Source of the DNA: Sandaracinomonas limnophila
GTDB taxonomy: Bacteria > Bacteroidota > Bacteroidia > Cytophagales > Spirosomataceae
Direction: 5' to 3'
Assembly (NCBI RefSeq): GCF_004005965.1
Contig: NZ_SACY01000001.1
Coordinates: forward strand, 248,001-312,000
DNA: 64,000 bases
A program made the translations under genes and the position numbers. Shown one piece after another: positions 1 to 10,350 of this stretch (the first letter of the stretch is position 1; every line of letters begins with the position of its first letter). Under the pieces are notes generated by a model. That model had not been told where the DNA came from. It saw nothing but the letters and a program-made list of their open reading frames with translations, and searched no databases.

Positions 1-1
1 A

Positions 2-1600
2 TATATTACACAAATTAAGCAATATAACATCCATATCGATCCAAAGTTTTTGGTGAAACCTCAAATAATTGATGAGCGGGTGCAAAAAGGTTTAGCCAAG
101 GAGATTGACCAAGAGAAAATAAAAAACTCCAATCAGGCAAGTAATTCATTTTCTCAAGAAATTACTCGGAAAAAATTAAGAAAGGCTCTTCAACAAATTT
201 CAAAAGAAGAAAAGCAAAAAGTTACATCTGAAAAGAAACTTACCTATCAAAATGAATATGATTTTGAGATAGATTCATTGGCGAGTAAAAAATCTGAAGA
301 TTATTGGGAAAAAGAACGCGAGGTTCCTTTGGTGGAATCTGAAATTAAGGGTTATAAAGAAGCTGATTCCATTTATGCAGCTGGAGCAAAAAAAAGGTTA
401 GAAGATTCGGTTAGAAATCTACCGAAATTTAAATTTTATCATTTGTGGACAGGTAAAACTTATGATTACCAGAAAAAACAAATTGGAAATAAAATTCATT
501 TGGACGGTATTGGAATTTATTATAGTGCTTTGGATGGCTTATATCTGACCAACAAATTAGAATTTTTACATGCCAATTCCCGACAAAATTTTGTAAATAT
601 TTCAGGTGATTTAAGATATTCAACTGGACTTAATCGATTTAATTATTCAATTGATTTTCAAAAATCTTATGATGGTAGTCGACAATATATAAGGTTCAGA
701 TTTGGTGATGAAATTCAACAAAAAAATACGGAAAGTATTATTTCTGAAAAAATTGCAAGTTTATATGCCCTATTTCATAATCAAAATATTGTAAAATTTT
801 ATGAAAATCAATTTGTGAATTTAACTTATCGATATCGTTTAAATTCTAAATTTCTATTTTCAACTATATTAGAATATCGGCAAAGAAATGATTTGGTAAA
901 TACTAAATCTAAAGGAATTTTTAATTTAGATGGAAAGGAATTTGAATCCAATGATCCTTTGAATTTAGAGATGGGTCCCACTAAAATTTGGAATGACCAG
1001 CAACTGTTTTATCAGTTTGGAATTAAATATCAACCATTTTCAATTTGGAGAAGATTTAATCAATATTCCTATTTAGGTGATCAAAATAAATTAGTTGCTG
1101 AGTTGAAATATAAGCAAGCACAATTGGATAATTCATTTTCATCTATTGAATTTTCCATCAAACAAAAAATAAATCTGGAGCGATTTGGAGAATTTTCTTA
1201 TTTTCTTGGTGTCAATACTTTTATTAAAAAGCCTTCTAATTTTCTAGATTTTAAGCATTATTCAGGAAATGAAATTCTTTTTATTGGGAAAAATTCTTCT
1301 AATTTTTTGGCTTTACCTTATTATTTAATGAGTACTGCCGGAAATAGTATTTGGGGTAATATTGAGTATCATCCTCGAAAATTATTATTAAATAGAATTC
1401 CTGCATTATATATGTATGGAATTCGTGAATCATTGAAATTTAATTTTATTCGAAATGAAAATTCACCAAAATCTAAATTATATCAAGAGTTGTCATATGG
1501 TTTTGATGGAGTTTTAGGTGGATTTGGCATTGATATTGTTAAACCTTTTGGTGATTGGATTCCTCAAGATTATAAAGTGCGAATTCGTGTTCCATTATAA
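2..1600 (+). CDS. DUF5686 family outer-membrane protein, 5' end outside window
   Basis: The reading frame is open from the first bases of the window, so the true start and any signal peptide lie upstream; the first in-window start-like codon (TTG at 50) is not a real start. The visible part begins with a lysine/glutamate-rich, probably coiled stretch (about residues 20-130) and then becomes aromatic-rich with alternating hydrophobic residues, like a beta-barrel. The C-terminus (YGFDGVLGGFGIDIV and a short final strand) parallels the C-terminus of the DUF5686 protein at 7962-10244. The family is Bacteroidota-specific, usually has an N-terminal carboxypeptidase-regulatory-like domain, and is of unknown function. 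The family call rests on overall resemblance and is moderately secure. Confidence 0.6.
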   Translation, partial: YITQIKQYNIHIDPKFLVKPQIIDERVQKGLAKEIDQEKIKNSNQASNSFSQEITRKKLRKALQQISKEEKQKVTSEKKLTYQNEYDFEIDSLASKKSEDYWEKEREVPLVESEIKGYKEADSIYAAGAKKRLEDSVRNLPKFKFYHLWTGKTYDYQKKQIGNKIHLDGIGIYYSALDGLYLTNKLEFLHANSRQNFVNISGDLRYSTGLNRFNYSIDFQKSYDGSRQYIRFRFGDEIQQKNTESIISEKIASLYALFHNQNIVKFYENQFVNLTYRYRLNSKFLFSTILEYRQRNDLVNTKSKGIFNLDGKEFESNDPLNLEMGPTKIWNDQQLFYQFGIKYQPFSIWRRFNQYSYLGDQNKLVAELKYKQAQLDNSFSSIEFSIKQKINLERFGEFSYFLGVNTFIKKPSNFLDFKHYSGNEILFIGKNSSNFLALPYYLMSTAGNSIWGNIEYHPRKLLLNRIPALYMYGIRESLKFNFIRNENSPKSKLYQELSYGFDGVLGGFGIDIVKPFGDWIPQDYKVRIRVPL

Positions 1601-1658
1601 TTGGATATATGGGTCAATTATCTTATTTTCGTTCTAAATTTTTTTTAAATAGTACCAA

Positions 1659-1707
1659 ATGCACTTTGCACTACCTACTATTAACTTTTAACAATTAACT
1701 ATTAATT
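1659..1707. repeat. Degenerate 7-bp tandem array upstream of hppA
   Basis: Seven consecutive 7-mers can be read in one phase: ATGCACT, TTGCACT, ACCTACT, ATTAACT, TTTAACA, ATTAACT, ATTAATT. On the minus strand the best unit is AGTTAAT. The array ends 5 bp before the hppA start codon. It is the most degenerate member of a set of 7-bp arrays seen elsewhere in this window and the only one that does not touch a stop codon. Confidence 0.6.
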
Positions 1708-1712
1708 TTTTT

Positions 1713-3881
1713 ATGAATTCAATTGTTTACTTAGTTCCTGCTTTTGGTTTAGTAGGTTTATTGTACACTGCATGGAAGTTTAGTTGGGTTTCTAAACAAG
1801 ATGCAGGAGACGACACCATGCAAACTTTATCTGGTTATATTGCCGATGGAGCCATTGCCTTTTTAAAAGCTGAATGGAAAATTTTAGCCTATTTTGCTAT
1901 TCCTACTGCCTTAATTTTGGCTTGGTTGGGTAGTCAAGAAGGTGAAGGATTCCACTCTTCTCCCCTTATTGCCGTTGCATTCTTAATTGGGGCAGTATTT
2001 TCTGCAACAGCTGGATATATTGGTATGAAAGTGGCAACTCAAGCAAACGTTCGTACGGCTCAAGCTGCTAAAAGTTCATTAGCCAATGCACTTTCGGTTT
2101 CTTTTACAGGTGGTTCTGTAATGGGTATGGGAGTTGCCGGTTTAGCAATTTTGGGTTTAGGAGGTTTATTCATCTTATTCTACCAAATTTTTGCAGCTGG
2201 TCAAGGTCTTACTTCAGTTGAAATGAAAACAGCTATCGAAGTATTAGCTGGTTTTTCTTTAGGAGCTGAATCAATTGCTTTGTTTGCTCGTGTTGGTGGT
2301 GGTATTTATACAAAAGCTGCTGATGTTGGTGCCGACTTAGTAGGTAAAGTTGAGGCAGGAATTCCTGAGGACGATGTGCGTAATCCAGCAACAATTGCGG
2401 ATAACGTGGGAGATAACGTAGGTGATGTCGCTGGTATGGGTGCTGATTTATTTGGTTCTTATGTGGCAACAATTCTTGCAACTATGGTATTGGGACAAGA
2501 AATTGATGTTTTAGATAATTATGGTGGATTCTCTCCAGTATTGTTACCTATGTTAATCGCTGGAGTTGGTTTATTAGCCTCTTTGGTTTCTACATTTTTT
2601 GTACGTATCAAAAGTGAAACATCTTCTGTACAGAGTGCATTGAATATGGGTAATTATACTTCAATCATCATAACGTTTGTTGCGTCTTATTTCTTAGTGA
2701 ATAATATTTTACCATCAAAATTAGTATTAAGAGGATTTGAATTTTCTTCAATGGACGTATTTTATGCTATCATTGTAGGTTTGGTTGTGGGTACTTTGAT
2801 GTCAATTGTAACGGAATATTATACTGCTATGGGTAAGCGTCCAGTTGATTCAATCGTTCAGAAATCTGGAACAGGGCATGCAACAAACATAATTGGTGGT
2901 TTAGCTGTTGGAATGGAATCTACAGTTATTCCTATTTTGGTTTTAGCTGCTGGTATCTTCTTCTCATATAAGTTCGCTGGAATTTATGGAGTTTCTATTG
3001 CAGCTGCAGGTATGATGGCTACAACAGCTATGCAATTAGCTATTGATGCGTTCGGACCAATTGCAGATAATGCAGGTGGTATAGCAGAAATGTCACAATT
3101 ACCTTCAGAGGTTAGAGAAAGAACAGATAATTTAGATGCTGTTGGAAATACTACTGCTGCAACAGGAAAAGGATTTGCTATTGCTTCTGCAGCCTTGACT
3201 TCATTAGCTTTATTTGCTGCTTTTGTAGGTACTTCTGGAATTACTAAAATTGATATATATAAAGCAGATGTTTTATCTGGTTTATTTGTAGGCGGTATGA
3301 TTCCATTTATTTTCTCAGCATTATGTATTTCTGCGGTAGGTAAAGCTGCTATGGAAATGGTGAATGAGGTTCGTCGTCAGTTTAGAGAAATTCCAGGAAT
3401 TATGGAATACAAAGCAAAACCTGAATATGAAAAATGTGTGGCTATTTCAACGGAGGCTTCTATTCGTCAAATGATTTTGCCTGGCGCTATTGCTTTATCT
3501 GTACCAGTAATCGTTGGATTTACCATGGGTCCTGAGGTTTTAGGTGGTTTATTAGCTGGTGTTACAGTTTCAGGTGTTTTGATGGGTATTTTCCAGTCTA
3601 ATGCTGGTGGTGCTTGGGATAATGCAAAGAAATCTTTCGAGAAAGGTGTTTTAATTGACGGACAAACTTTCAAGAAAGGTTCTGAACCTCATAAAGCTGC
3701 TGTAACTGGTGATACAGTGGGAGATCCATTCAAAGATACATCTGGACCATCTATGAATATTTTGATCAAATTGATGTCAATTGTTTCTTTGGTAATTGCT
3801 CCTTACATTGCTGTGAAAGATTCTTCATCAGCAAAAGTTGAGAAAGCACCGATTGTAAAATCGATTGTTGCTAAGAAATAA
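1713..3881 (+). CDS. hppA: Membrane-bound K+-dependent pyrophosphatase (Na+/H+ pump)
   Basis: This integral membrane enzyme hydrolyses pyrophosphate and uses the energy to export Na+ and/or H+. At 722 residues, with many hydrophobic segments, it has the normal family length. The substrate-site motif [11 protein letters not shown] lies at about residues 204-214, and the second acidic motif [16 protein letters not shown] at 230-245. The segment [10 protein letters not shown] (478-487) has Ala and Gly where K+-independent enzymes have Lys and Thr, which places it in the K+-dependent group. Many members of that group pump Na+, but the sequence alone does not settle the ion. The gene is alone on its strand and ends in a strong hairpin. 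Confidence 0.96.
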   Translation: MNSIVYLVPAFGLVGLLYTAWKFSWVSKQDAGDDTMQTLSGYIADGAIAFLKAEWKILAYFAIPTALILAWLGSQEGEGFHSSPLIAVAFLIGAVFSATAGYIGMKVATQANVRTAQAAKSSLANALSVSFTGGSVMGMGVAGLAILGLGGLFILFYQIFAAGQGLTSVEMKTAIEVLAGFSLGAESIALFARVGGGIYTKAADVGADLVGKVEAGIPEDDVRNPATIADNVGDNVGDVAGMGADLFGSYVATILATMVLGQEIDVLDNYGGFSPVLLPMLIAGVGLLASLVSTFFVRIKSETSSVQSALNMGNYTSIIITFVASYFLVNNILPSKLVLRGFEFSSMDVFYAIIVGLVVGTLMSIVTEYYTAMGKRPVDSIVQKSGTGHATNIIGGLAVGMESTVIPILVLAAGIFFSYKFAGIYGVSIAAAGMMATTAMQLAIDAFGPIADNAGGIAEMSQLPSEVRERTDNLDAVGNTTAATGKGFAIASAALTSLALFAAFVGTSGITKIDIYKADVLSGLFVGGMIPFIFSALCISAVGKAAMEMVNEVRRQFREIPGIMEYKAKPEYEKCVAISTEASIRQMILPGAIALSVPVIVGFTMGPEVLGGLLAGVTVSGVLMGIFQSNAGGAWDNAKKSFEKGVLIDGQTFKKGSEPHKAAVTGDTVGDPFKDTSGPSMNILIKLMSIVSLVIAPYIAVKDSSSAKVEKAPIVKSIVAKK

Positions 3882-3898
3882 ATTGCTCGGTCGAGTAA

Positions 3899-3933
3899 AA
3901 AAATAACCACCTGAAAAGGTGGTTATTTTTTTG
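3899..3933. terminator. Bidirectional terminator between hppA and rplY
   Basis: A 12-bp perfect stem, AAATAACCACCT (3901-3912) with AGGTGGTTATTT (3917-3928), has a GAAA loop and is followed by T's on the plus strand and preceded by A's that become T's on the minus strand. It sits between convergent hppA and rplY, so it can serve both. Confidence 0.9.
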
Positions 3934-3958
3934 TCTCTATCAGAAAAATCCGTTTGAA

Positions 3959-4525
3959 TTAAGCAGTTAATTTACCTCTTAAAGCTCTTGGGATATCGAT
4001 TGTTGCAACTGGATTGCTTGGTGGATTTAAAATCTCACAACCTTCAACAGTTAATTTGTTTACTTTAACAGTTTGACCTAAATCTAAACCAGAAATATCA
4101 GCTGTAACGAAATCAGGAATATTTTCAGCTAAACCTTTTAAAGAAACTTTACGTAATTTTTGTACCATTTTACCCCCTTTGATAACACCAGGAGAATTTC
4201 CAATTACTTTGATAGGTACATCAATTTTAATTGGTTTGTTTGCAACGATTTCTAAGAAGTCAACATGTAAAATCATTTCATTTACTGGGTGAAACTGTGC
4301 ATCTTTTAAGATTGCACGATAGATATCGCCTTCAATGTTTAATTCCACTTCGTGTACCTCTGGAGTGTACAATAAGTCGCGGAATAAAATCATTGGAACT
4401 GCAAAGTGAATTTGGTCTTTTCCACCGTATAAAACGCATGGAGCTAATGATTCAGCACGTAAATCTTTTGCACTTTTTGTGCCTAGAGTTGATCTTTTGT
4501 AACCTACAACCTCTAATTTTTTCAT
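3959..4525 (-). CDS. rplY: 50S ribosomal protein L25 (Ctc/TL5 type)
   Basis: This protein binds 5S rRNA in the large ribosomal subunit. At 188 residues it is the long two-domain Ctc form: an N-terminal L25 beta-barrel (about 1-95, MKKLEVVGYKR onward) and a C-terminal TL5-like beta domain (about 96-185, with KMVQKLRKVSLKGL). It starts with ATG and lies 60 bp downstream of prs on the same strand; this prs-rplY pairing is common in bacteria and suggests co-transcription. It ends at the shared terminator with hppA. Confidence 0.95.
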   Translation of the reverse strand: MKKLEVVGYKRSTLGTKSAKDLRAESLAPCVLYGGKDQIHFAVPMILFRDLLYTPEVHEVELNIEGDIYRAILKDAQFHPVNEMILHVDFLEIVANKPIKIDVPIKVIGNSPGVIKGGKMVQKLRKVSLKGLAENIPDFVTADISGLDLGQTVKVNKLTVEGCEILNPPSNPVATIDIPRALRGKLTA

Positions 4526-4585
4526 TTTTTTGTTGTTTGTGTTTTTAGTCTTTCGCCGTGGCTATCCCCTAAAAACGGTTAATAA

Positions 4586-5527
4586 TTAGTACTTTATAAA
4601 TAATGAACTGATAGATTCATGATCTCTGATTCTTCCGATTGCCTTTGCAAATAATTCAGCTACAGAAAGAACCTTAATTTTATCGCAAACTTGTTTTTGA
4701 GGTATGGTATCTGTTACCAATAATTCTGTTAAAACAGAGTTTGAGATATTGTCGTACGCATTTCCAGATAAAACTGGGTGAGTTACCACGGCACGTACAG
4801 ATTTTGCACCTTTGTCCATGATTAATTGAGCAGCTTTGCACAAAGTACCTCCTGTATCAATTAAGTCATCCACTAAGATTACATCAGCACCTTCTACATT
4901 ACCAATTAATTGCATAGAAGCCACTTCATTGGCACGTTTACGGTGCTTATCGCAAATAACCATTTCTGCATTAAAGAATTTGGCCATATTACGTGTTCTT
5001 ACTACCCCTCCAACATCTGGTGATGCAAATAAGATTTTTTCTAAATTTAACGATTTCAAATACGGAACAAAGATTGCATTGCCTTCCAAATGATCTACCG
5101 GGAAGTCCATGAAACCTTGAATTTGTCCTGCATGTAAATCGATTGTCATCAAACGATCAGCTCCCGCTGCAGTCAATAAATTAGCCACTAATTTAGCTCC
5201 TATACCAACTCTTGGGCGATCTTTGCGGTCTTGACGAGAATATCCAAAATAAGGAATAACAGCAGTAACATAGTGTGCAGAAGCTCTACGTGCTGCATCT
5301 ATCATCAACAATAATTCCATTAAATTATCTGCAGTTGGGAATGTTGATTGAATGATGAAAACATCACATCCTCTAACAGATTCATCAAAACTTGGCGAAA
5401 TTTCACCATCCGAAAAGCGAAGAGTTGTTACTGCTCCAAGGTCTTTGCCATAATATTTAGCAATATCTTTTGCTAAGTATTGGGAGGCTGAACCTGAAAA
5501 AATTTTTACGGCATTGATGGCGGCCAT
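4586..5527 (-). CDS. prs: Ribose-phosphate pyrophosphokinase
   Basis: The enzyme makes PRPP from ribose 5-phosphate and ATP, feeding purine, pyrimidine, histidine and NAD synthesis. The 313-residue length is typical of class I enzymes. Visible motifs are FSDGE (38-42), the ATP-site flexible loop YSRQDRKDRPR (96-106), DLHAGQIQGF (130-139) and the PRPP-binding loop VILVDDLIDTGGTL (216-229). The ATG at 5527 is supported by the family-like start of the first beta strand (VKIFSGSAS). It lies between acn and rplY on the same strand. Confidence 0.97.
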   Translation of the reverse strand: MAAINAVKIFSGSASQYLAKDIAKYYGKDLGAVTTLRFSDGEISPSFDESVRGCDVFIIQSTFPTADNLMELLLMIDAARRASAHYVTAVIPYFGYSRQDRKDRPRVGIGAKLVANLLTAAGADRLMTIDLHAGQIQGFMDFPVDHLEGNAIFVPYLKSLNLEKILFASPDVGGVVRTRNMAKFFNAEMVICDKHRKRANEVASMQLIGNVEGADVILVDDLIDTGGTLCKAAQLIMDKGAKSVRAVVTHPVLSGNAYDNISNSVLTELLVTDTIPQKQVCDKIKVLSVAELFAKAIGRIRDHESISSLFIKY

Positions 5528-5558
5528 TGTGTTTGATGTATTAAGTATTTAGAAGAAA

Positions 5559-5589
5559 TAAGGCGCAATATTAGTTTTTTTGCGCCTTA
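5559..5589. terminator. Hairpin between acn and prs
   Basis: A perfect 10-bp inverted repeat, TAAGGCGCAA (5559-5568) and TTGCGCCTTA (5580-5589), has an 11-nt loop. It lies just after the acn stop on the minus strand and 32 bp before the prs start. It has no long T run on the minus strand, so partial termination or an RNA-processing stem is as likely as a full terminator. Confidence 0.6.
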
Positions 5590-5598
5590 ATAACAAAT

Positions 5599-7863
5599 TT
5601 ATTTTACAGAAGCTCGGATGATGTTTAATGCACCACCTGCCTTAAACCACTCAATTTGCTGCGCATTATAAGAGTGATTCACTGAGAATGATTCTTTTGA
5701 ACCATCTTTATGTGTCAATTCAATTGTCAAAGTTTTCTCTGGAGCAAACTCTTTTAATCCTAAGATTGCAACTGTATCATCTTCTTGAATTTTATCGTAA
5801 TCAGCTTCGTTAACAAATGTTAAAGCCAACATTCCTTGTTTTTTCAAGTTTGTTTCGTGAATACGAGCAAAAGATTTTACCAATACTGCGCGAACACCTA
5901 AGTGACGTGGCTCCATTGCCGCATGCTCCCGTGAAGAACCTTCACCATAGTTGGTATCTCCTACTACAATTGAACCAATTCCTGCTGCTTTGTAAGCTCT
6001 TTGAGTAGCTGGAACAGCTCCGTATTCACCAGTCAATTGATTTTTAACTGAATCAGTTTTCTCATTAAAGAAGTTTACAGCTCCAATCAACATATTATTA
6101 GAAATGTTATCTAAGTGTCCACGGTACTTCAACCAAGGACCTGCCATTGAAATATGGTCAGTAGTACATTTTCCTTTTGCTTTGATCAATAATTTTAATC
6201 CACTGATGTCGTTTCCTTCCCATGCAGCAAATGGATCTAATAATTGTAAACGATCTGATGTTGCAGCAACTTTTACTTGAACAGCTGAACCATCTTCTGC
6301 TGGTGCTTGGTAACCTGCGTCTTCAGCAGCGAATCCTTGCTTTGGTAATTCATCTCCACTTGGAGCTTCCAATTTAACTTGTTCTCCTTTTTCGTTGGTC
6401 AAGGTATCAGTTAATGGATTGAAAGTTAAATCACCAGCGATAGCTAAAGCTGTTACCAATTCAGGAGATGCAACGAATGCGTAGGTATTTGGATTACCGT
6501 CAGCTCTTTTTGCAAAGTTTCTATTGAATGAGTGTACAATGGTGTTCTTCTCTCCTTTTTCAGCACCTGGTCGAGCCCATTGACCGATACATGGTCCACA
6601 CGCATTTGAGAACACAGTTGCACCAATTGAATCAAAAATTTCAATTAAGCCATCTCTTTCAATTGTATACCGTACTAATTCTGAACCTGGTGTAATTGTA
6701 AATTGCGCTTTTGTTTTTAAACCTTTAGCTGCAACTTGTTTTGCTAAAGATGCAGAACGTGCGATATCTTCATATGAAGAGTTTGTACAAGAACCAATTA
6801 AACCCACCTCAACTTTAGTTGGCCATCCATTCTTTTCAGCTAATTCCTTCATTTTTGAAATTGGAGTAGCCAAATCTGGAGTAAATGGACCATTTAAGTG
6901 TGGTTCTAATGTATCCAAGTCGATTTCAATAACTTGATCAAAATAAGCTTCTGGATTTGCATAAACCTCTGGGTCAGCTGTTAAATGTTCTTTAACACCG
7001 TTTGCCAATTCAGCAACATCAGCACGACCAGTTGATTGAAGGTAACGAGCCATTGAATCATCATATCCGAAAGTTGAAGTTGTTGCTCCAATTTCAGCAC
7101 CCATGTTACAAATAGTTCCTTTTCCTGTACATGACATAGAAGTAGCACCTTCTCCGAAATACTCAACTACACAACCCGTACCACCTTTTACGGTTAAGAT
7201 ACCTGCAACTTTAAGGATAACATCTTTTGCAGAAGTCCATCCGTTTAATTTACCTTTTAATTTAACACCGATTAGCTTAGGGAATTTCAATTCCCATGCT
7301 AAACCAGCCATTACGTCGCAAGCATCAGCTCCACCTACACCAATGGCAATCATACCCAAACCACCTGCGTTAACCGTGTGAGAGTCGGTACCAATCATCA
7401 TTCCACCTGGGAATGCATAATTTTCTAAAACTACTTGGTGAATAATACCAGCACCTGGTTTCCAGAAGCCGATACCATATTTATCTGAAACTGAAGATAA
7501 GAACTCATACACTTCTTTGTTTTTATCTACAGCAACTGCTAAATCTGTATTTGAACTAACTTTTGCTTCAATCAAGTGATCACAATGAACAGTTGAAGGA
7601 ACAGCAACCTTTGGACGACCCGCCTGCATGAATTGCAATAAAGCCATTTGGGCAGTTGCATCTTGCATCGCCACACGGTCTGGTGCAAAATCAACATAAG
7701 ATGCACCTCTTGAAAAAGTAGAACTTGGCGTTCCTTCCCAAAGGTGACTATAAAGAATCTTTTCTGTTAATGTCAGCGGTTTGCCTACAAGCTTTCTAGC
7801 AGCTTCTACTCTAGCAGGCATTCTTTCATAAACCGCTTTAATCATTTCAATGTCAAAGGCCAT
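5599..7863 (-). CDS. acn: Aconitate hydratase (mitochondrial type)
   Basis: This TCA-cycle enzyme interconverts citrate and isocitrate with a [4Fe-4S] cluster. At 754 residues it matches the mitochondrial-type aconitase common in Bacteroidota rather than AcnB. The cluster cysteines appear as SCTNSSYED (Cys359) and ACGPCIGQW (Cys422 and Cys425). The substrate-site loop [16 protein letters not shown] is in the C-terminal swivel domain. The ATG at 7863 gives a full-length N-terminus. It is divergent from the DUF5686 gene at 7962. Confidence 0.96.
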   Translation of the reverse strand: MAFDIEMIKAVYERMPARVEAARKLVGKPLTLTEKILYSHLWEGTPSSTFSRGASYVDFAPDRVAMQDATAQMALLQFMQAGRPKVAVPSTVHCDHLIEAKVSSNTDLAVAVDKNKEVYEFLSSVSDKYGIGFWKPGAGIIHQVVLENYAFPGGMMIGTDSHTVNAGGLGMIAIGVGGADACDVMAGLAWELKFPKLIGVKLKGKLNGWTSAKDVILKVAGILTVKGGTGCVVEYFGEGATSMSCTGKGTICNMGAEIGATTSTFGYDDSMARYLQSTGRADVAELANGVKEHLTADPEVYANPEAYFDQVIEIDLDTLEPHLNGPFTPDLATPISKMKELAEKNGWPTKVEVGLIGSCTNSSYEDIARSASLAKQVAAKGLKTKAQFTITPGSELVRYTIERDGLIEIFDSIGATVFSNACGPCIGQWARPGAEKGEKNTIVHSFNRNFAKRADGNPNTYAFVASPELVTALAIAGDLTFNPLTDTLTNEKGEQVKLEAPSGDELPKQGFAAEDAGYQAPAEDGSAVQVKVAATSDRLQLLDPFAAWEGNDISGLKLLIKAKGKCTTDHISMAGPWLKYRGHLDNISNNMLIGAVNFFNEKTDSVKNQLTGEYGAVPATQRAYKAAGIGSIVVGDTNYGEGSSREHAAMEPRHLGVRAVLVKSFARIHETNLKKQGMLALTFVNEADYDKIQEDDTVAILGLKEFAPEKTLTIELTHKDGSKESFSVNHSYNAQQIEWFKAGGALNIIRASVK

Positions 7864-7893
7864 ATCAAAAATTAGTTTTTATAAAATTGTCCG

Positions 7894-7901
7894 CAAAAAT
7901 A
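7894..7901 (-). promoter_or_regulatory. Possible -7 element for acn
   Basis: On the minus strand the sequence reads TATTTTTG, matching the Bacteroidota TAnnTTTG element, 31 bp before the acn ATG. I see no convincing TTTG -33 box at the usual 19-20 bp spacing, so this is a weak call in AT-rich DNA. Confidence 0.35.
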
Positions 7902-7961
7902 ATAGATTCTTGCCAATTTTTGACTTTTTTTGTACATTATTTAATCTGTATTTAGGCAATT

Positions 7962-10244
7962 TTGGGCTTTAAACGTTTACTTTTCTTTTTTTTACAATTT
8001 GTTTTAGTAGTTTTTTCAAAAGAAGCTATCGCTCAAGCTATTTTGGCAGATTCTGTTTTGAAACTTATTATTAAAAATGCGCCCTATAAATCTTCTCAAT
8101 TAAAAGGCTATTCATTTAAAGCATCGGTAACTGAACGTGGAAAATTTGATCATATATTAGGTGTTGGTAAAAACCGAATTGCTAAGACCGAAGGAATTCT
8201 TGAAAATAAATGGTTTGGACAGAAAAACACTAATAATGTTCAGGTTATTTCCTTAAATCAAACGCAACAAGAAGTAGAGAAACTTGAACTTTATTCCAAA
8301 AAAAGTGGTAAACCTACCCCTTTTTTCTGGCCAGATTTTTACCAAGATTTAGTAGGTCCCTCATGTGTTTCACCATTTAACTATTTTGCAGATTATTACT
8401 ACAATTTAAACTATCAAAGAGATACACTAATTCAAGGTCAAAAATGTTTTACCTATAATTTTTCTCCAAAATTCACTACAGATAGATTGTTTAAAGGGTC
8501 ATTTATCATTTCAGAAACTGGATTTTTGGTGAATATGCAATCGATTGTTTCTTCCGATGCAATTGATTATCAACTAAACCTGACTTATCAATTTTCTTTA
8601 AACAAATGGTTACCTCTTAAGGCTAATTTTAAAGTAATTGGAGGGGTTTTGGGGAATAATGGTGTTTTTGAGTTGGAAGAAAATGTTATTTCAGAAATCA
8701 CAGCTTCCAAGAATGTTGAACTTTTGCAAATCCCTTCAAAAATTCAGGAGAAATTAAATATTGCAGAACGTGTATTTGATGAAGTTTTCGTTTCTCAAAT
8801 GTTGGGAACTTTACATGATTCGATGATTCAAAAATGGAAACAAAGGCCAGAAACAGGTGTTGAAACTATTGATTCCATTCGTTATAGTCCAAATTATACC
8901 ATTCTTTATCAAGAAAATTTAAACGATGAAAAAGAGGGAAATATTGAATTTGACGCATTAAAAACCTCTAAATTTCAACCTTATCAACTAATTTTTAGTA
9001 AATCATTCTTCTGGGGTGAGCGACAAAAAGATTTTTATCCATATGAGATCTATTACAAATCACCTTTGTTTGATTCGAATTACAATACTGCGGAAGGGTT
9101 TGTTTCGGCCGCAGGTTTGGTTTTCAGAAGAAGATGGTCACGCTACAGTATGTTCGAAATGGAATATATGGCCCGACATTCCTTTCCCTTGGATCGAACT
9201 ACGGGATATGGGAAAGTACGATTTAAAACAGATAAATCAGATGTTGTGTTAACTGGTGGTGATTATGTACAACAATATAATTCTGAAATAAGTATTTCCC
9301 CCGAAATGAACTCATTGGCTACCCTTCTTTTGAAAAATAATCAAATGAAGATTTATAGAAAGCAGTTTGGGAGTTTATTTTTCAATCATAAGTTTTCAAG
9401 TAAATTCTTCGTAAAAACTTGGATTGAATATGCCAAAAGGATTCAAATGAATAATATCACCGATTATTTTTGGATCAATTATTTGAATCGTGATTTTACT
9501 TCTAATAATCCCACTAATGCTGAATATGCTGTAGAAGGATTTGCAGATCACAAAGCATTTACAACCACTTTTCATATTGGATTCAGGCCTAATTTGACCT
9601 ACACTTATGTAAATGATGAAAGAAAACCGGAGTTAGGTTCCTCTCCTCTTTTCTTATTCAAATATCGTGCTGGCTGGAAAGGAGTTGGCGAATCAGTTGC
9701 CGATTTCCATCATTTAGAATTATCCTACATTCATAATGTTGAGTTTTCGCCCTGGATAAAAAGTGGAATACAAATAAATACTGGAACTTTTTTAGGACAT
9801 TCTCCTGATTATTTTATCGATTACAAACATTTTAATGGAAATTATAACTTATTGATGACTGGAGAAAGTTTAGCCTCTCATCGTTTGGTGGGTTATTATC
9901 AGAACATAACCACGGGTACCAATCAGCGTTTAAATGTAAGTCACTATACCTACTCTACTGGAGGTCCTTATCTGGAAGCCTTATCAATTACTCAATTTTC
10001 AAATCTTTGGTTGAAGCCCTTTTTAGGAACAAAAAAGGCCTACGTGAAAGAATTGTTGATTGCCAATTTTGTTTATTTGCAAAACAGAAACCTGATTTAT
10101 AATGAAATAGGTTACGGTTTAGATGGAGTTTTTAAAATATTGAGATTAGAAGGAATTGCAAATTTTACCAATGGTAAATTCAATTACATTGGTTTTCGTA
10201 TCAACATCAATACAAGGATTCGAGTTGGAAATGTAATTGATTAA
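7962..10244 (+). CDS. DUF5686 family outer-membrane protein
   Basis: This is a 760-residue secreted protein with a signal peptide (about residues 1-25: KR, a hydrophobic run LLFFFLQFVLVVF, then a likely cut near AIAQA). After about 250 residues with family features (FWPDFYQDLVGPSCVSPFNY) it becomes an aromatic-rich, predicted beta-barrel half ending in GYGLDGVFKILRLEGIANF. The start is odd: the only in-frame options before the signal peptide are TTG at 7962 or ATT at 7959, directly after a stop at 7953. The carboxypeptidase-regulatory-like domain that many relatives carry at the N-terminus is not visible. Function is unknown; an outer-membrane location is inferred. Confidence 0.8.
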   Translation: MGFKRLLFFFLQFVLVVFSKEAIAQAILADSVLKLIIKNAPYKSSQLKGYSFKASVTERGKFDHILGVGKNRIAKTEGILENKWFGQKNTNNVQVISLNQTQQEVEKLELYSKKSGKPTPFFWPDFYQDLVGPSCVSPFNYFADYYYNLNYQRDTLIQGQKCFTYNFSPKFTTDRLFKGSFIISETGFLVNMQSIVSSDAIDYQLNLTYQFSLNKWLPLKANFKVIGGVLGNNGVFELEENVISEITASKNVELLQIPSKIQEKLNIAERVFDEVFVSQMLGTLHDSMIQKWKQRPETGVETIDSIRYSPNYTILYQENLNDEKEGNIEFDALKTSKFQPYQLIFSKSFFWGERQKDFYPYEIYYKSPLFDSNYNTAEGFVSAAGLVFRRRWSRYSMFEMEYMARHSFPLDRTTGYGKVRFKTDKSDVVLTGGDYVQQYNSEISISPEMNSLATLLLKNNQMKIYRKQFGSLFFNHKFSSKFFVKTWIEYAKRIQMNNITDYFWINYLNRDFTSNNPTNAEYAVEGFADHKAFTTTFHIGFRPNLTYTYVNDERKPELGSSPLFLFKYRAGWKGVGESVADFHHLELSYIHNVEFSPWIKSGIQINTGTFLGHSPDYFIDYKHFNGNYNLLMTGESLASHRLVGYYQNITTGTNQRLNVSHYTYSTGGPYLEALSITQFSNLWLKPFLGTKKAYVKELLIANFVYLQNRNLIYNEIGYGLDGVFKILRLEGIANFTNGKFNYIGFRININTRIRVGNVID

Positions 10245-10262
10245 TCAAAAAATTGATTTTTT
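10243..10262 (+). terminator. Weak terminator after DUF5686 gene
   Basis: A 6-bp AT-rich stem, AATCAA (10243-10248) and TTGATT (10253-10258) with an AAAA loop, runs into a T tract. It overlaps the stop codon of the upstream gene. The stem is weak, so the call is tentative. Confidence 0.4.
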
Positions 10263-10284
10263 CTTAGTTTGGAAAAATTATTGA

Positions 10285-10314
10285 TTGCATTTGTTTAAAG
10301 TAGACTTATATTTG
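10285..10314 (+). promoter_or_regulatory. Promoter of topA-folD
   Basis: TATATTTG at 10307-10314 matches the Bacteroidota -7 consensus TAnnTTTG exactly. TTG at 10285-10287 lies 19 bp upstream, at the usual distance for the -33 box. The predicted transcript start would be about 30 bp before the topA ATG at 10351. Confidence 0.6.
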
Positions 10315-10350
10315 AAGTCCGATTGAAATTTTGAAGGATTTTTTAAAGCA

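Noticed and set aside
2233-2481. Minus-strand open frame inside hppA (82 codons)
   Set aside because: Low-complexity Gln/His/Leu-rich translation, antisense to a conserved gene; a shadow frame.
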